Assembly: GCF_918797505.1 (NCBI RefSeq) | Contig: NC_092793.1 | Location: 63,731,660-63,795,659, forward strand | Source of the DNA: Bemisia tabaci | Lineage: Eukaryota > Arthropoda > Insecta > Hemiptera > Aleyrodidae | Length of the DNA: 64,000 nt | Reading direction: 5' to 3' | Part shown: one piece after another, positions 1 to 30,558 of the stretch | Layout of the letters: each line of letters begins with the position of its first letter | How positions within the stretch are numbered: position 1 is the first letter of the stretch | Program-made: the position numbers and the translations under genes | Notes under the pieces: model-generated | The model's input: only the letters and a program-made list of their open reading frames with translations | Databases searched by the model: none | Told to the model about the DNA's origin: nothing

Positions 1-60
1 GCGGAGCGCCTTAAGGGGGTTGGGCCGCGTAGCGGCCAGGGGGCGTAGCCCCCTAGTATC
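1..60. repeat. GC-rich double mini-hairpin at window edge
   Basis: Two short perfect stems follow each other at about 25-54: GGCCG/CGGCC and GGGGG/CCCCC, both closing on a CGTAG loop. The decamer GCGGAGCGCC at 1-10 occurs again at about 1099-1108. It looks like the edge of a repeat cut by the window start. I cannot assign a family. Confidence 0.35.
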
Positions 61-712
61 ACAATATCAGCGACCGCCATTGTTACATATATGTCCTCAT
101 ATAGATATCTCTATGTTGGTAGAATCCGTTCAGTATTTTCACTTCGCTTTGCTCTCACAGGTCAATGATGCGCGCACCGTTGTCATTCACCGCCTCTTCA
201 CCAAAAGGTCCAACGACTTAAGAACCATTCTTTCGTCCGGTTCTACTATTCAAATCCCCTATGAAAATGACCTCCCTTGTCCTTCCAACCTTCAGAACCT
301 CGTCGTTGAGTTGCTCAAAGAACTGATCATTCAGATTGACTGGAGCGTCTTCATTCACACCATTTACTCCTAACATGGCCACTTTATGACCGTGCACTGT
401 ATGATGCACTCGGATGATCCGCTGGTCTACTGCTTCCCCAGTATTATAGACGGATGCAAACTATTCTGAATAAGCATGGCGACTTTTTGCTGTGCGCGTT
501 GATCTTTAGTGACACCACTATAGAACAGATCATAGCTTCCTCAGTTTTCTGATCCTGTGCCCTTCTTTTTCGTTTCGCTAAACACGGCGACATCTACATT
601 ATACTTTTTCACTTCAGATACAAACTCCGTCAATTTATTAGAAATGCCCTGTACATTCCATGTCCCAAAAACCTTAGTCCGTTTTCGTAGTTTTTGTCGT
701 AAAATCCGTTTT
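61..712 (-). pseudogene. LINE endonuclease (EEP domain) fragment, broken
   Basis: Read on the minus strand, this translates as pieces of an endonuclease/exonuclease/phosphatase domain of the kind carried by non-LTR retrotransposons and their relatives annotated as 'craniofacial development protein 2-like'. The recognisable landmarks come in the right order: GTWNVQGISNK near 650, the SETKKKG segment with the catalytic Glu, YDLFYSG, the frame-shifted ERIIR-type strand, DQFFEQLNDEV, the GDLNSRTG metal-binding loop (about 230-250) and NDNGARIIDL (about 155-185). At least two in-frame stops and a frameshift break it. The longest intact piece is 218-409. No reverse transcriptase domain follows inside the window. 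In life the domain nicks target DNA to prime reverse transcription; this copy cannot be functional. Confidence 0.8.
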
Positions 713-739
713 TTCCATGTTCACCTAGGCTACTTATGA

Positions 740-1424
740 TAGGATTTTTAACAGCAAGATTTTTCCGGGTATCGGGGAGCTAGCCCGAAGCCCCAACCCC
801 CGACCTGGAGGACCAGGGTTTGGTTTTGGAGTGCCGTCTCCTAGATAGGCTCCTTTCGCCGTAGCTTTGAGCCCTGTCTGGCAGACAGGGCTCATAGCAG
901 ACAGTGTCTGCCCGTCTGGTGGGTGGTTCATACGCCGTGAAGCCAGTGACCATCTCCTCCCCCCCTGTAAGGCAGGGGCTACCAGCCGGGGTCCACAGGA
1001 TCGCTAAACCCGTAACAGTACTGAGCACAATCCCCCATACAGGTAACAGCATTGATAAGAAGCTAGAAAAAGGGCCCCGAAGTGGTCCCTCGATGGCGCG
1101 GAGCGCCAACTACTCACGACGAAGTAGATCCTCACGAATGTGCGGTGTTCTGTTGTTCAATGATGAACATAAATTTCATACAGAATATATAATTCTAGAG
1201 CTGCGCTGAGCACCGGATCTCGTTAGACGGGGGTCAAAAACGCTCTGAGAAAAGTACCTCGCCCAAGTGAAGTTAAGCCCCCGAGTCTTGACCTTAATTC
1301 AGTCAAAAGCTTCGGGAGTATATTTCAAATTCTCGCCGCATTTTTCCTCCAATTTACAGGACTGATTTGAATAATATCCCTCCCTCGCCGTGTATTAATG
1401 ATGTAACACGTACCGAGGAATACA
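740..1424. other. GC-rich stretch without a gene
   Basis: It is GC-rich, with short palindromes such as the CCCTGTCTGGCAGACAGGG hairpin near 872-890. Overlapping small open frames on both strands show no family resemblance. It could be the 5' part of the LINE fragment to its left, since that element reads leftward, but I see no motif to prove it. Confidence 0.4.
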
Positions 1425-1426
1425 TA

Positions 1427-2196
1427 CAGGGTGATCCAGACCACCCGTCCACCATCTTTTTCTCGAAAACGGCGGAGAATTGAGCTTCAGGACAAAAACT
1501 TTCCTGAGGTAAATCGACCCCAAAGAATCGAATGAAAATATTTTCAGCTCCCCAAAATGGCCCCTTGGGGGGGTTTTGGGGGGGTGCCCCCCGTTTCTCG
1601 CGATTTTCAAATGGGAAGGGTATGTTTTGACTTTGGATTCGAAATCTACGGCAAAAAATAAGAACATTTTGTTCTTTGCACTTTTTCCCTAAACCCCCAT
1701 TTTTTGGAGTTATGGGGCATTTTCGGGGCAATTTTCAAATCGATGCTGTGAGCGGCCAAATTATTCAAATTTCAAAATCTAAAAACCTTCTAAAAGGAGA
1801 GACCAAGAGCTTTCTATCGGTGTGCTACATGACCACTTTTGCCCCCCAAAAATGGGGGGACCCGCGCTCCCCATTTTGGGGGGGGGGTCCGGGGGCTGCA
1901 ACTAAAAAATCTCAAATGGCAACCCCCCACTTGTGATACATCTGTGGAAAGGGCATAAAGAAACGAACTTGTTGCCAAAAACCGGAGGTCGCTATCTCAC
2001 ACCGTTCCAAAATGGCGGCCGAAAAATGGCGGAGAACGCGGTTTTCGGTCAATTTCACGGCTTTTGAGCGGCAATTATCCCATGCATTCGGATATTCGGT
2101 GGATTTTTCGACGGAAAGTAACAAATGCTACCTTCCAATCGATTAACTGTCAGTAATTTTCATGATGTGACCAAAAAATAATCTCGAACATCGCGT
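1427..2196. repeat. Left terminal inverted repeat (~770 bp)
   Basis: This is the reverse complement of 5948-6716. Paired positions keep a constant sum of 8143 to 8144 over the whole length, so the arms differ by about one indel and few substitutions. It contains several G- and C-runs. The long open frames here, on both strands, are mirrored in the right arm and have no protein resemblance. Confidence 0.9.
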
Positions 2197-2633
2197 TTTA
2201 CTGCTAAGTGTAGTCAAATTAAGAGGGCATGCTTAAATGGTGAGAATTTATTTACAAGATATAACAACAAGAACAACAAAAAATGACTCCTTTAGGCAAA
2301 ATGGTAACTTAGAAATCCTTTTGATTACAAAAATCGGCAGTAGGTAAATCAGAAATCTGTCTGAGATCAAAGAATGCGATAGATGATCTACCAAAAAAGT
2401 GTTTACGGTTAAATTTCAAAGAAAAACTTTGGTAAAACAAAAAACACTTCCTAAATCATATCCAAAAATAAGGCACAGCCGTGGCAAATTAATGCTACGA
2501 AGAAAAAAAAAAGAAAACAAACGAAAAAGAAAATTGGAATCAATCAATAAAAACAATTGAGATCAAGGCAGAGCATAAAATGGAAGCTGCTTGAGGACAC
2601 ATTAAATGAATTGTGTGTAGAATATTCCACAAG

Positions 2634-3434
2634 TTAGATTTTTTTGTGTTCAAAAGTATTACCGTTGCTTTCAATGCACTTTACAAGCCTCTTACGAAAG
2701 TTTTTGCGAACTCTACTCAATTCTTGTGGTGTGATGCTTGCGCACACATCTCGTATACGCTGTTTCATCTCCTCAGGATTGTTGGGACGGCTCTTGTACA
2801 CAGCATCCTTTAATTTCCCCCACAGGTAAAAATCCAGGCAAGTTAGGTCTGGGCTTCTTGGGGGCCATGCTATTGGCCCTCCTCTTCCGATCCATCTTCC
2901 TGGGTATTGTTGGTTAAGAAAAGTCCTTACGGAGATTTTAAAATGGACCGGAGCCCCATCTTGTTGAAAGAACATGTTGGCTTGAACGTTTAGCGGCACG
3001 TTTTCCAACAGTCCTGGCAACTGATTTTCAATGAAGTCAAGATAAACTTCTCCGGTGACTGTCCCGTCAAAAAAATAGGGACCAATGATATAATTTCCAA
3101 TAATCCCGCACCATACATTTAGCTTCCATACATTTTGGTTATCAACTGGCTGAAGCCAGTGTGGGTTATCTGCAGCCCAGTAATGACAATTATGCCTATT
3201 CACTTCCCCGTTACTTTTGAACGTGGCTTCGTCCGAAAACATCACAAAATCAAGGAAACGAGGATTCTGTGCAATTTTCGCTTGAAACCACTCCCAAAGG
3301 GCTACTCTTTTAGGTTTGTCCGTTTCTTTGAGCGCTTCATGTAAATGAATGTGAAAAGGGTGAAAACCCCGGTCGTCCAAGATGCGCTGGACAGTTCCAT
3401 ACGACAAGCCAGAGTCGCGGGCTATGCCCCGAAT
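2634..3434 (-). CDS. Transposase, C-terminal DDE part (mariner-like, DUF4817 type)
   Basis: This encodes the last 266 residues of a 356-residue DDE transposase that cuts and rejoins the element's ends. It opens with the end of the second helix-turn-helix (IARDSGLSYGTVQRIL). The catalytic acidic triad follows: Asp in MFSDEATF (residue 158 of the joined protein), Asp in FFQQDGAPVHF (249) and Asp in WPPRSPDL (286), giving 36 residues between the last two. The LDFYLWG signature typical of these insect transposases comes next. There is no internal stop. The reading frame begins exactly at the AT dinucleotide that flanks the nested insertion. Together with 4986-5257, and counting the duplicated AT once, it makes one continuous frame of 357 codons. 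As it stands the gene is interrupted, so no full-length enzyme is expected. Confidence 0.9.
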   Translation of the reverse strand: MRGIARDSGLSYGTVQRILDDRGFHPFHIHLHEALKETDKPKRVALWEWFQAKIAQNPRFLDFVMFSDEATFKSNGEVNRHNCHYWAADNPHWLQPVDNQNVWKLNVWCGIIGNYIIGPYFFDGTVTGEVYLDFIENQLPGLLENVPLNVQANMFFQQDGAPVHFKISVRTFLNQQYPGRWIGRGGPIAWPPRSPDLTCLDFYLWGKLKDAVYKSRPNNPEEMKQRIRDVCASITPQELSRVRKNFRKRLVKCIESNGNTFEHKKI

Positions 3435-4985
3435 GGGTCTGTTGCACCTATTTTTTTTAATTCATTTTCTAATGAAGTGCATCATTCTGAGCTTCATGAG
3501 TTTTTCCCAGAATTTTTGGACCCCCCAAACACCCCAAAAAAGCACCCAAAAGTTCAAAAAATTTTGGCGGGAAAATTTAAAACTACAAATGACGGGAGAG
3601 TGAAGCCATTTTGTGACGTCACAACCAATACCCCACGTTTGTTTATTTTACAAATACATGGATTTCCCCATAAGGGATCGAGAGGAAAATTTTCAAAAGG
3701 AATTATCAGACTGTTAGAGGCCGTATTCATCAAATTTTCTTGCGATAATAGACTCTTTATCCTCTCTAGTTGATAAAAAAATCCCTAGTAACTTACAAAT
3801 CGCATCAGATGATTTAATTATTTCCGATGCATCAAAGCATGTCACGAAAGTGAGGTTATGTTTACAATCTTATCTGGGATACATATAAGTCCTGTTTTCA
3901 CGGTAAAACTCTCATATAATGTAGTTTTAGGTTCCTTATTCCTAGGAACTATCTGATGCAGCTTTCTGAATCTAATTCATTGAATGTTGGATCATTAGAT
4001 TCTACTTTTTTGCATGAAATGTGTCTTGCTCAGCTGCGCTAGCTGACTAGCTGAGAGATCAACGTACTCATTTGAACATATTTACTTGTTTAAATCTGTC
4101 CGCTCATAAGTAAATAAGTTGAAAATACCATCAATTTTACCTAAGGTACGATTCTCTGCCAACCAAGCACCAGCTATGAACTGTTGGAGGTCCTTAATCA
4201 CCCGTCCGGTTGAGGAGTTACTACCCCTCCGGTTAGTCCAGTGCCTGTTTCGATGAATGTATGGTATTTTAATAATTACTTACAACTAATGATGCAAAGA
4301 GTATATACAAAAACTATATAGGTATGACATCGGGAGTAAATATTTAAGTCAATAGTTTCCATCATATTTTTAAAACTTCCAATGAAAGGTAGCTGTTGCA
4401 GTAAGCAGGACAGACCAGGAATACCTCACTCATACATCATTTGCACTGAAATACTGGGACAATAAGTAATCATTAAGAGTCAAATAATGAATACAAACTT
4501 GGTTTTACACAATATATCCGATACATGCGTTGATGTATTTGAGCAAACAGCATTGACTTGACCAGCAAAACCCCCTAAAGGGAGACATAACCACACTTTC
4601 GGGACTTCCTTACATGTATTAAATTTTAATATGATGCGATTTTAACATAGTCGTTGATAAATTTGTAAAGTAGAGGATGTGAAGAACTGATATCTGCAAG
4701 AAAATTTGGTGAAATAAGTTAAATATCAACCGAAATTCGTTTTAGAAAAACGACTTTGAATTCCTTATGGGGTAGCACAGGTGCGTCGAAACGGCGGGAA
4801 TAAGATTGCTGGTTGTGACGTAGACGACCAATGAGAGGCCTTCGTTGGAACTTTGAACTTTATTTAGCTTTTGCAGCTTTAATATCAAACTAAGAATGTT
4901 TTTAACCACACCAACCGTTTTCTCGTGAAAATTTACATCGGAATGACTCATAACACTCCAAATCCCTCCTGAGTGCAACAGACCC
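3435..4985. mobile_element. 1.55-kb non-autonomous DNA element nested in the transposase gene
   Basis: Both ends carry the inverted repeat GGGTCTGTTGCAC (3435-3447 and 4973-4985). The flanks read GAAT on the left and ATTG on the right, so removing 3435-4985 plus one AT restores CGAATTGC, and with it an unbroken transposase frame. That fixes both borders to the base and suggests a 2-bp AT target duplication. No coding frame with family resemblance is present inside; the frames at 3345-3773 and 4742-4985 look like chance. I cannot assign a superfamily. The GGGTCTGTT-type end resembles PIF/Harbinger-like ends, but the expected 3-bp duplication is not seen. Confidence 0.85.
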
Positions 4986-5257
4986 ATTGCCTGATGAGGA
5001 TTCTCTTCCACAGCGGCTAAGACATTAACAACATTTTCCTCTCGGTGAATGGGCCTTGCGATCTGCTCGTTTTTATTGTGAGTGGGCATGACTTCCCCGT
5101 TCTTCATCCGCCGGGCTAAACGCTGAAAAACCTTTCTCGATGGAGATGGTCTATCGGGGAAACGTTGGTGATAGACCCTAGCAGCGGCAGACAAATTTTG
5201 TCGGCACTCGCCGAGTACCATTAGCATGTCAAAAGCAACAGCGGGGTTTTCCACCAT
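4986..5257 (-). CDS. Transposase, N-terminal helix-turn-helix part
   Basis: This encodes residues 1-90 of the transposase. The start is ATG at 5257, chosen because it begins the conserved opening of the family. The RVYHQRFPDRPSPSRKVFQRLARR segment (about residues 27-50) is the first helix-turn-helix, the DUF4817 region common in insect mariner-like transposases. HREENVVNVLAAVEENPHQA leads into the second. These domains bind the TIRs. The frame stops making sense at 4985, where the nested element begins; the sequence beyond that point is insertion, not gene. The rest of the protein continues at 3434. The GC-rich leader just upstream (5258-5700) is the likely promoter/5' UTR. Confidence 0.85.
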
Positions 5258-5947
5258 TTCTGAAAAGTAGGGATGTCTACCCGCGAAGAAGCTAAATAAA
5301 ACTGTGTGAGGAAATTAAAGAAAAAGAAAAAAAACCCTCGAACGGACGGTCGGAAAATAAGAATTGAAGGAGCAGAGTTGGAAAAGCTCACGTGCTACCG
5401 GCCACTCCCAGGGCGCGCAAACTCAGCGCGATCTCAAAAGGTCCACATGCTACTAACTGAAGCAGAGGTTGAGAGAGCAATTTGCACTACTGCACTCCTC
5501 TAGCGAGTGGAGCGAGTCACCGCTGGGAGAGGGGGATCCCTCTCGTGTGAGAACAGGCCGGTGCTTGCTCGGAAACACGTTTGAACACGTTTCGCGCGCT
5601 AGCATGACTAGTGCCAGTGCGAGCTGCGCTGATCGCACCGCTCATTACTCATTTTCATTTGGTTCCGTGTTGTTTCCCTGATTTAATACCCTCCACTCTT
5701 TACCTCCTTATTTTTTTATTTTTGGTATTCCATCTCTCAGGTTGGTCATCTCTCTCCTCTCAGTTTTCCCTCAATGACCTGGAACCCTGAGTTTTCATTT
5801 GATATGCTTTACTCGCTAAAAATCGAAGAGTTTCTTTGTTGCTCTCAGGATTTAGGCTCTTTAGCGACATAACCGCTTTAAACACGCCCCATCGATTATC
5901 ATGAGGTCAGTTACAAGCCTGAACAAAGTGTGAAAAAAGGGTAATTG
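5258..5947 (-). promoter_or_regulatory. Likely leader/promoter region of the transposase gene
   Basis: This lies between the right TIR and the transposase start. It is more GC-rich than its surroundings at 5390-5640, with TCAGT-type initiator-like matches on both strands. No TATA box is convincing. I infer the role from position only. Confidence 0.3.
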
Positions 5948-6716
5948 ACGCGATGTTCGAGATTATTTTTTGGTCACATCATGAAAATTACTGACAGTTA
6001 ATCGATTGGAAGGTAGCATTTGTTACTTTCCGTCGAAAAATCCACCGAATATCCGAATGCATGGGATAATTGCCGCTCAAAAGCCGTGAAATTGACCGAA
6101 AACCGCGTTCTCCGCCATTTTTCGGCCGCCATTTTGGAACGGTGTGAGATAGCGACCTCCGGTTTTTGGCAACAAGTTCGTTTCTTTATGCCCTTTCCAC
6201 AGATGTATCACAAGTGGGGGGTTGCCATTTGAGATTTTTTAGTTGCAGCCCCCGGACCCCCCCCCAAAATGGGGAGCGCGGGTCCCCCCATTTTTGGGGG
6301 GCAAAAGTGGTCATGTAGCACACCGATAGAAAGCTCTTGGTCTCTCCTTTTAGAAGGTTTTTAGATTTTGAAATTTGAATAATTTGGCCGCTCACAGCAT
6401 CGATTTGAAAATTGCCCCGAAAATGCCCCATAACTCCAAAAAATGGGGGTTTAGGGAAAAAGTGCAAAGAACAAAATGTTCTTATTTTTTGCCGTAGATT
6501 TCGAATCCAAAGTCAAAACATACCCTTCCCATTTGAAAATCGCGAGAAACGGGGGGCACCCCCCCAAAACCCCCCCAAGGGGCCATTTTGGGGGGCTGAA
6601 AATATTTTCATTCGATTCTTTGGGGTCGATTTACCTCAGGAAAGTTTTTGTCCTGAAGCTCAATTCTCCGCCGTTTTCGAGAAAAAGATGGTGGACGGGT
6701 GGTCTGGATCACCCTG
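5948..6716. repeat. Right terminal inverted repeat (~770 bp)
   Basis: This is the mirror of 1427-2196, ending GGATCACCCTG and followed by the TA target duplication. Outside it the similarity between the two sides stops at once. Confidence 0.9.
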
Positions 6717-6718
6717 TA

Positions 6719-7668
6719 GGTATTCAGGGCAACGAAAGGGAAGCATCATCAGGAAGCAGGCCTCTCCGAGCAGGGATGGGGTTGCGAGGAGCCCATCGAA
6801 ACGTTTTAATTTTTAACGAACGCGATGTAAGTTGCGGCAAAGGGCGTTTTTCAAAGTGCCAGCGGCGCGAACTGTTATTACTTGAAAATAACCGCTAGGA
6901 GGAGTTGGGTAAACTGATTGGTGCCTCCGCAGATCGAGAGCTGTACTAATGTTCTTCCCGCTTGTTCCTGCTGTAAGAAGACCATTATTGAAAAAAAATA
7001 ACACGAAAAATTCTATTTAAGGCTGTGTTTGATAATAAGTCATTGTAGTCCTTCAAACACCCAGAAAAAAGTCGCCAAGAATCCTGTGTTCGTTCGACTA
7101 TCTCCCCCCAGTCTTCCCTCCAATGACAAAAAAATTAAAAAAAGGGAACTTTTCCGGGTTTTTCGTAAAGAACTCGAGCTGGATTTATCAAAAACTGAGC
7201 CGTTATTAAATCGTTTTTCGTCATTTGTATACTGGAGCTCATAAAATTTCCTCAGAGAAAGAGAAAAACAAAGCTGTGTCTACTCTTTTTGTTTAATCAC
7301 TCAGAATGCCTCAAATCTGCCGCCAAAATTTTGGGCGGAAATTTTGAAACGCCGGCAACTAGGCACGAGCTTTTGTTGTTTTACCGTATATGTCTATTGA
7401 TACTCTGTGTAACGTAACCTAACCTAACGCGCGGTGTATATATAGATTCATATATTGGTATTTTCCCCGTAGTGAATAAGTTACATCTGGAAGTCAACGC
7501 TCAGATTCCCCTTATTAAAGAATTGATTGATAGGATCGTATTTAGTACAAGGGAACCAACACTATTACAATATTTTCAAAACCATGCGATTTTCTCGTAG
7601 CTTTGAAAAATGCTAAACAGGTATGTGTGCAGTAATACAATTTGCACGATAGTTATTCTGCGAGAGGA
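6719..7668. other. No gene recognised
   Basis: AT-rich sequence. A short TAACCTAACCTAACG stretch near 7412-7430 resembles the insect telomere-type TTAGG unit but is only about three units long. Nothing else was identified. Confidence 0.4.
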
Positions 7669-8091
7669 ATGGACGCCATATTTTGTTTCAGAACGGCATG
7701 CGATATATCGCATCAATTGGTTCCATTTTTTCAGCTGCTTGTCATTTTTCTCCAATTTTGAGATCGCAATTCTGTTTTCAGGAGACTAAAGCATACACTT
7801 ACCAATTTTAACAAATAAATTCAACGTAATAAATGCGTGGTTTTTTTTTAGAGAGGAAACATCGCATTCGATACTGATATCAAAGCTGCACTCGAATGCG
7901 ATATTTTCTCTCTAAAAAAATACGCCTTTATTTCGTTGAATTTCTTTGTTAAAATTGGTAAGTGAGTGCTATAGTCTCCTGACAACAGAATTGCGATCTC
8001 AAAATTGGAGAAAAATGACGGGTAGCTGAAAAAATGGAACCAATTGATGCGATTTATCGAATGCCGCTCCGACACTAAACATGGCGTCCAT
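7669..8091. mobile_element. Palindromic MITE/foldback element (~420 bp)
   Basis: The two halves are inverted copies of about 190 bp each, meeting near 7880. They begin ATGGACGCCAT and end ATGGCGTCCAT. Landmarks such as the ATTGCGATCTCAAAATTGGAG segment (in shortened form) appear in mirrored order on both sides. There is no coding potential, and I could not confirm a target duplication. The arms have diverged by several percent, so it is an old copy. Confidence 0.75.
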
Positions 8092-8505
8092 CGAATCACC
8101 TTAATGATCCATACTTTCCTTACGGAATGCATAATAATTTCGTCATTTCAGGTTTGTTTTCTGGTCCAATACTGGCCTAATACATGGGTCTCAGGGTCAA
8201 TAAATTATTGTGGAAAATGCGGATTTTTCGACGCACGACTGTTAACCCGCATTTTTCGCCAAAATCTGCCCCTTTTTTTTAGACCTATGTTTAGACTAGT
8301 ATTAAACCTGAAAACAGACGGGCATTATCCATAGTATGATGCATTCCCTAAAATGTATACCTTCAACGAGCAAAAATTGGAGAGTGGAGGAAATTCTGGC
8401 ATGGTTGACTCAAAAATAGCCCCTATCGATACCCCCCCCCCCCCCATCCAATATTTTAGTAAAAAAAAGAAAAGAAAAATAAATCGCTGACCGAACCATC
8501 TGCTC

Positions 8506-8624
8506 ACAGGGCTCCTGCAGTTTCTTTGTTACACTTACAGAATGTTTCGGTCGTGAGAACAGAGTACTCTGTCCTCATAACGGAAGCTTCTGTGACTGTT
8601 ACAAAAGAAGTGCAGGAGCCCTGT
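8506..8624. mobile_element. Short palindromic MITE, hAT-like ends
   Basis: About 119 bp, beginning ACAGGGCTCCTGCA and ending TGCAGGAGCCCTGT. The inner part (AGAGTACTCT near 8562) is also palindromic, so the whole unit folds into one hairpin. CAGGG ends are typical of hAT MITEs, but the flanks (CTGCTC, TAACAA) show no 8-bp duplication. Confidence 0.6.
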
Positions 8625-9098
8625 TAACAAAACTATTTTTTCAGTTTAGCCAATGAAGGAGTGGTTTGTACAAAATTTTCGAGCCAAGTGAACTCCTTTA
8701 GAAAATATAAGACTGGGTAGGCCGGCTTATTGTTAGATGGAGATTACGTAAGACGCTGGTGTCTATGTAGCGGTGAACGGTCCTGTGTCAGGAGTTCAAT
8801 GTCGTCATTTCGGTCATCGTTGGAATTTCGCGTTATCACCATATTACGCGCTGCGGTCGGTAGTGCGGTCAGTCAGCTAGGTTTGTTGATAAACAGTCGA
8901 GGAGTTTGATAACTCTGTTTACTGCCGCTTCAACTCTCGATCGAAAATAGATTGAATTGAGTAATCAATACATCGATTAATCGACGAATCGAAAAGTCGA
9001 AACGATAGCCCAGTGATAGTGGCGTGGAGGAACTGTATGTAAACAAACCCATCCTTTACGCGTGATAACGGTAATGGTAGTAAACAGCTCCAGCCGTG

Positions 9099-9330
9099 AT
9101 GGATTCAGCTGAGCTCTCCATGCTACTAGAGAAAATGAGAAATGAGCTGAAAGTAGACATGGAATAAGTAGTAACAAAAGCTATTGATCGCTGAGTTGAC
9201 GAATTACAGCTAAGTAAAGAAAAATTGTACCTACGATGATTTGAAGAAAGAAAATGAAATCTTAAAAGCTGTGCTTCATAAACAAAAGCAAGTGATCAGT
9301 GATATGAACCGAATGTTGCCCTGGAAATAG
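9099..9330 (+). pseudogene. Decayed retroelement ORF1/gag-like coiled coil
   Basis: From the ATG at 9099 the sequence translates as a charged helical segment (MDSAELSMLLEKMRNELKVDME), broken by in-frame TAA and TGA. After a frameshift it continues as DLKKENEILKAVLHKQKQVISDMN. This is the leucine/lysine-rich coiled coil seen at the start of many retroelement ORF1 or gag-like proteins. No RT or nucleic-acid-binding domain follows. It is clearly non-functional, and the family assignment is a guess from composition and periodicity. Confidence 0.45.
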
Positions 9331-9347
9331 ATTGAATTTAATATACA

Positions 9348-9520
9348 GGGTGTTGAGCAATGGATCAGTAGAAAAGGTACAAAATAAAGCCCAAATCACA
9401 CTATTCAGCTTTTCATCCGACAAAGGCGGACAATACGTTAAATAGAAAGTTGAACGCAACATAAGATTCAACTGTCGTTTCCGTAGGATATTGTCAAACA
9501 AAATTCGGGCCTCTCCGTCA
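9348..9520. mobile_element. Single end of a CAGGGTGTT-type DNA element
   Basis: TACAGGGTGTTGAGCAATGG at 9346-9365 has the TA-flanked CAGGGTG start seen at 1427, 29865 and 63238. No matching inverted end was found before the CanA exon at 9702, so this is probably a truncated copy. The right limit is uncertain. Confidence 0.35.
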
Positions 9521-9701
9521 GCTGAAGACGTATCATAATGGTTAAATTCGCTTCTTGTCCTCTAGGCCATTACCTCCCGCAGTCTTCGCCTCTTTTTATT
9601 TCGTGACTAGTGAAGAAAACCGAATCAATTTACTAATTATGAATGGCTAATTTTGAAAAAAAAAAAACGTAATTTTTTTGTTTGCATTATGTTTTTTGCA
9701 G

Positions 9702-29382
<19,681 letters not shown>

Positions 29383-29864
29383 GTCAGTATCATTTATTTT
29401 CATTCAATTTTCCAAATTTTCTTGCTATATCAAACACACTTTTACTCATCGTCTATGGTAGGCATATCCATATCTTGATTGATTTTTAGATTGTCTCGCA
29501 TAGAACCAATGAATTCTTCATGTAAGCATTAAAATTGCCGTTCAGTCCAAGATTCATCAGGAGAGATGTAATTAAAAGAAAGTGATATCATCCTCCAGCT
29601 CATTGTTGCTTTGTGGTCACGATTAGACCGTACAAATTAACTTTGAATATGGAGTCACAGTTTTGGGTCATTAAGTTTAGTTACAAATCTTCGGAATTGG
29701 TTTTACATATTTCTTTTTTTTAGCTTTTTGATTCAGGCTTTTATGATGGTGCAAACTATATTGATATCATTCTGATTTAGAACGAATAATAAAGCTCAAG
29801 TTGCAAAGATGGTCTTTCTATCAAAGTCCAAGCTGAATGAATGCCTCTTTTCTGAATGGGAATA

Positions 29865-30558
29865 CAGGGTTGCCCAAATCTACTGTATCAGGCCTTTTTC
29901 TCGGTTATTTCAGGTCAGACAAAGTCTAGGACAATGGGGACAGATGGATAATGGACCTCGAGGAATCCGAATTTTTTGTTCCCTGAGCCTCCTCTAGACA
30001 TCCTGAAAGGGGGGGGGGGTGGGTGTTAAATGACGGATCCATATTTCAGGAGTTGTGTTTTACATCAAAATTGTGAAATTATTTGATTGAAAATAGTACC
30101 GAAAATTTTAATCTTTATCAACACCAAGATTTCTAAAATTGGTCCATCTGTGTCCGTAATACTGGCCCCTGAAGGTGGGGGATACAGCCATCCCCTTAAA
30201 AAGTGCAAGTTCACTAAATTGACGCAGAGGCGCGCTGAAAAGTTATCTTCTTGGGAAATCGACCCCTAGGAATCCGAATTTGAGGGTCCTGTCACCCTCA
30301 GAGGCTCCTCTGATGGGGCTCAGGGGGATCCCTTCATCCAGTATGGGGATGAAATAATTTCAAAATTTTGATTTAAAGACAAATTTGTGAAGTACGGACG
30401 CCCCTTTTATCTTTCTGGGGAGTAGGGGGGGGAGGCTTGGGGAACATGAAGTTTGGAATTTTTGGGATCGATTCCCTATGTGTTCTGGAAGTCCTGGACT
30501 TCGTCGGACCTAAAATAACTAAGGAACAGGCTTGGCACCATAGGTGTGGGCCACCCTG
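29865..30558. mobile_element. CAGGGTG-type DNA element, ~694 bp
   Basis: The left end TA|CAGGGTTGCCCAAATCTA and the right end ...GGGCCACCCTG|TT are inverted copies over about 90 bp, with a shared GGTTATTTCAGGTC.GAC block. The flanks fit a TA duplication with one change on the right. The interior has G-runs and no conserved ORF. Confidence 0.65.

Larger units (their letters stand above)
1427..6716 (-). mobile_element. Tc1/mariner-superfamily transposon with ~770-bp terminal inverted repeats
   Basis: The two ends are long inverted copies of each other, starting CAGGGTGATCCAGACCACC, and each is flanked by TA (1425-1426 and 6717-6718), the target duplication expected for this superfamily. Between the arms, on the minus strand, lies a transposase gene of the insect mariner-like type. 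The order on the minus strand is right TIR, GC-rich leader (5258-5947), N-terminal transposase part, nested insertion (3435-4985), C-terminal transposase part, A-rich 3' region (2197-2633), left TIR. TIRs of this length are unusual; mariners normally have about 30 bp. Apart from the nested insertion the structure is complete, so this was a potentially autonomous element that was inactivated recently. Confidence 0.88.

Noticed and set aside
1354..1936. Long open frames on both strands inside the 770-bp TIRs
   Set aside because: They overlap on opposite strands, are mirrored exactly in the other arm, and are biased by G/C runs. No domain resemblance; taken as chance frames.
3345..3773. 142-aa frame antisense to the transposase and running into the nested insertion
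   Set aside because: It crosses the insertion border, which has a better explanation, and shows no family features.
7412..7430. TAACCTAACCTAACG telomere-like repeat (also near 14921 and 23024)
   Set aside because: Only two to three units each, embedded in unrelated sequence. Not an interstitial telomere array.
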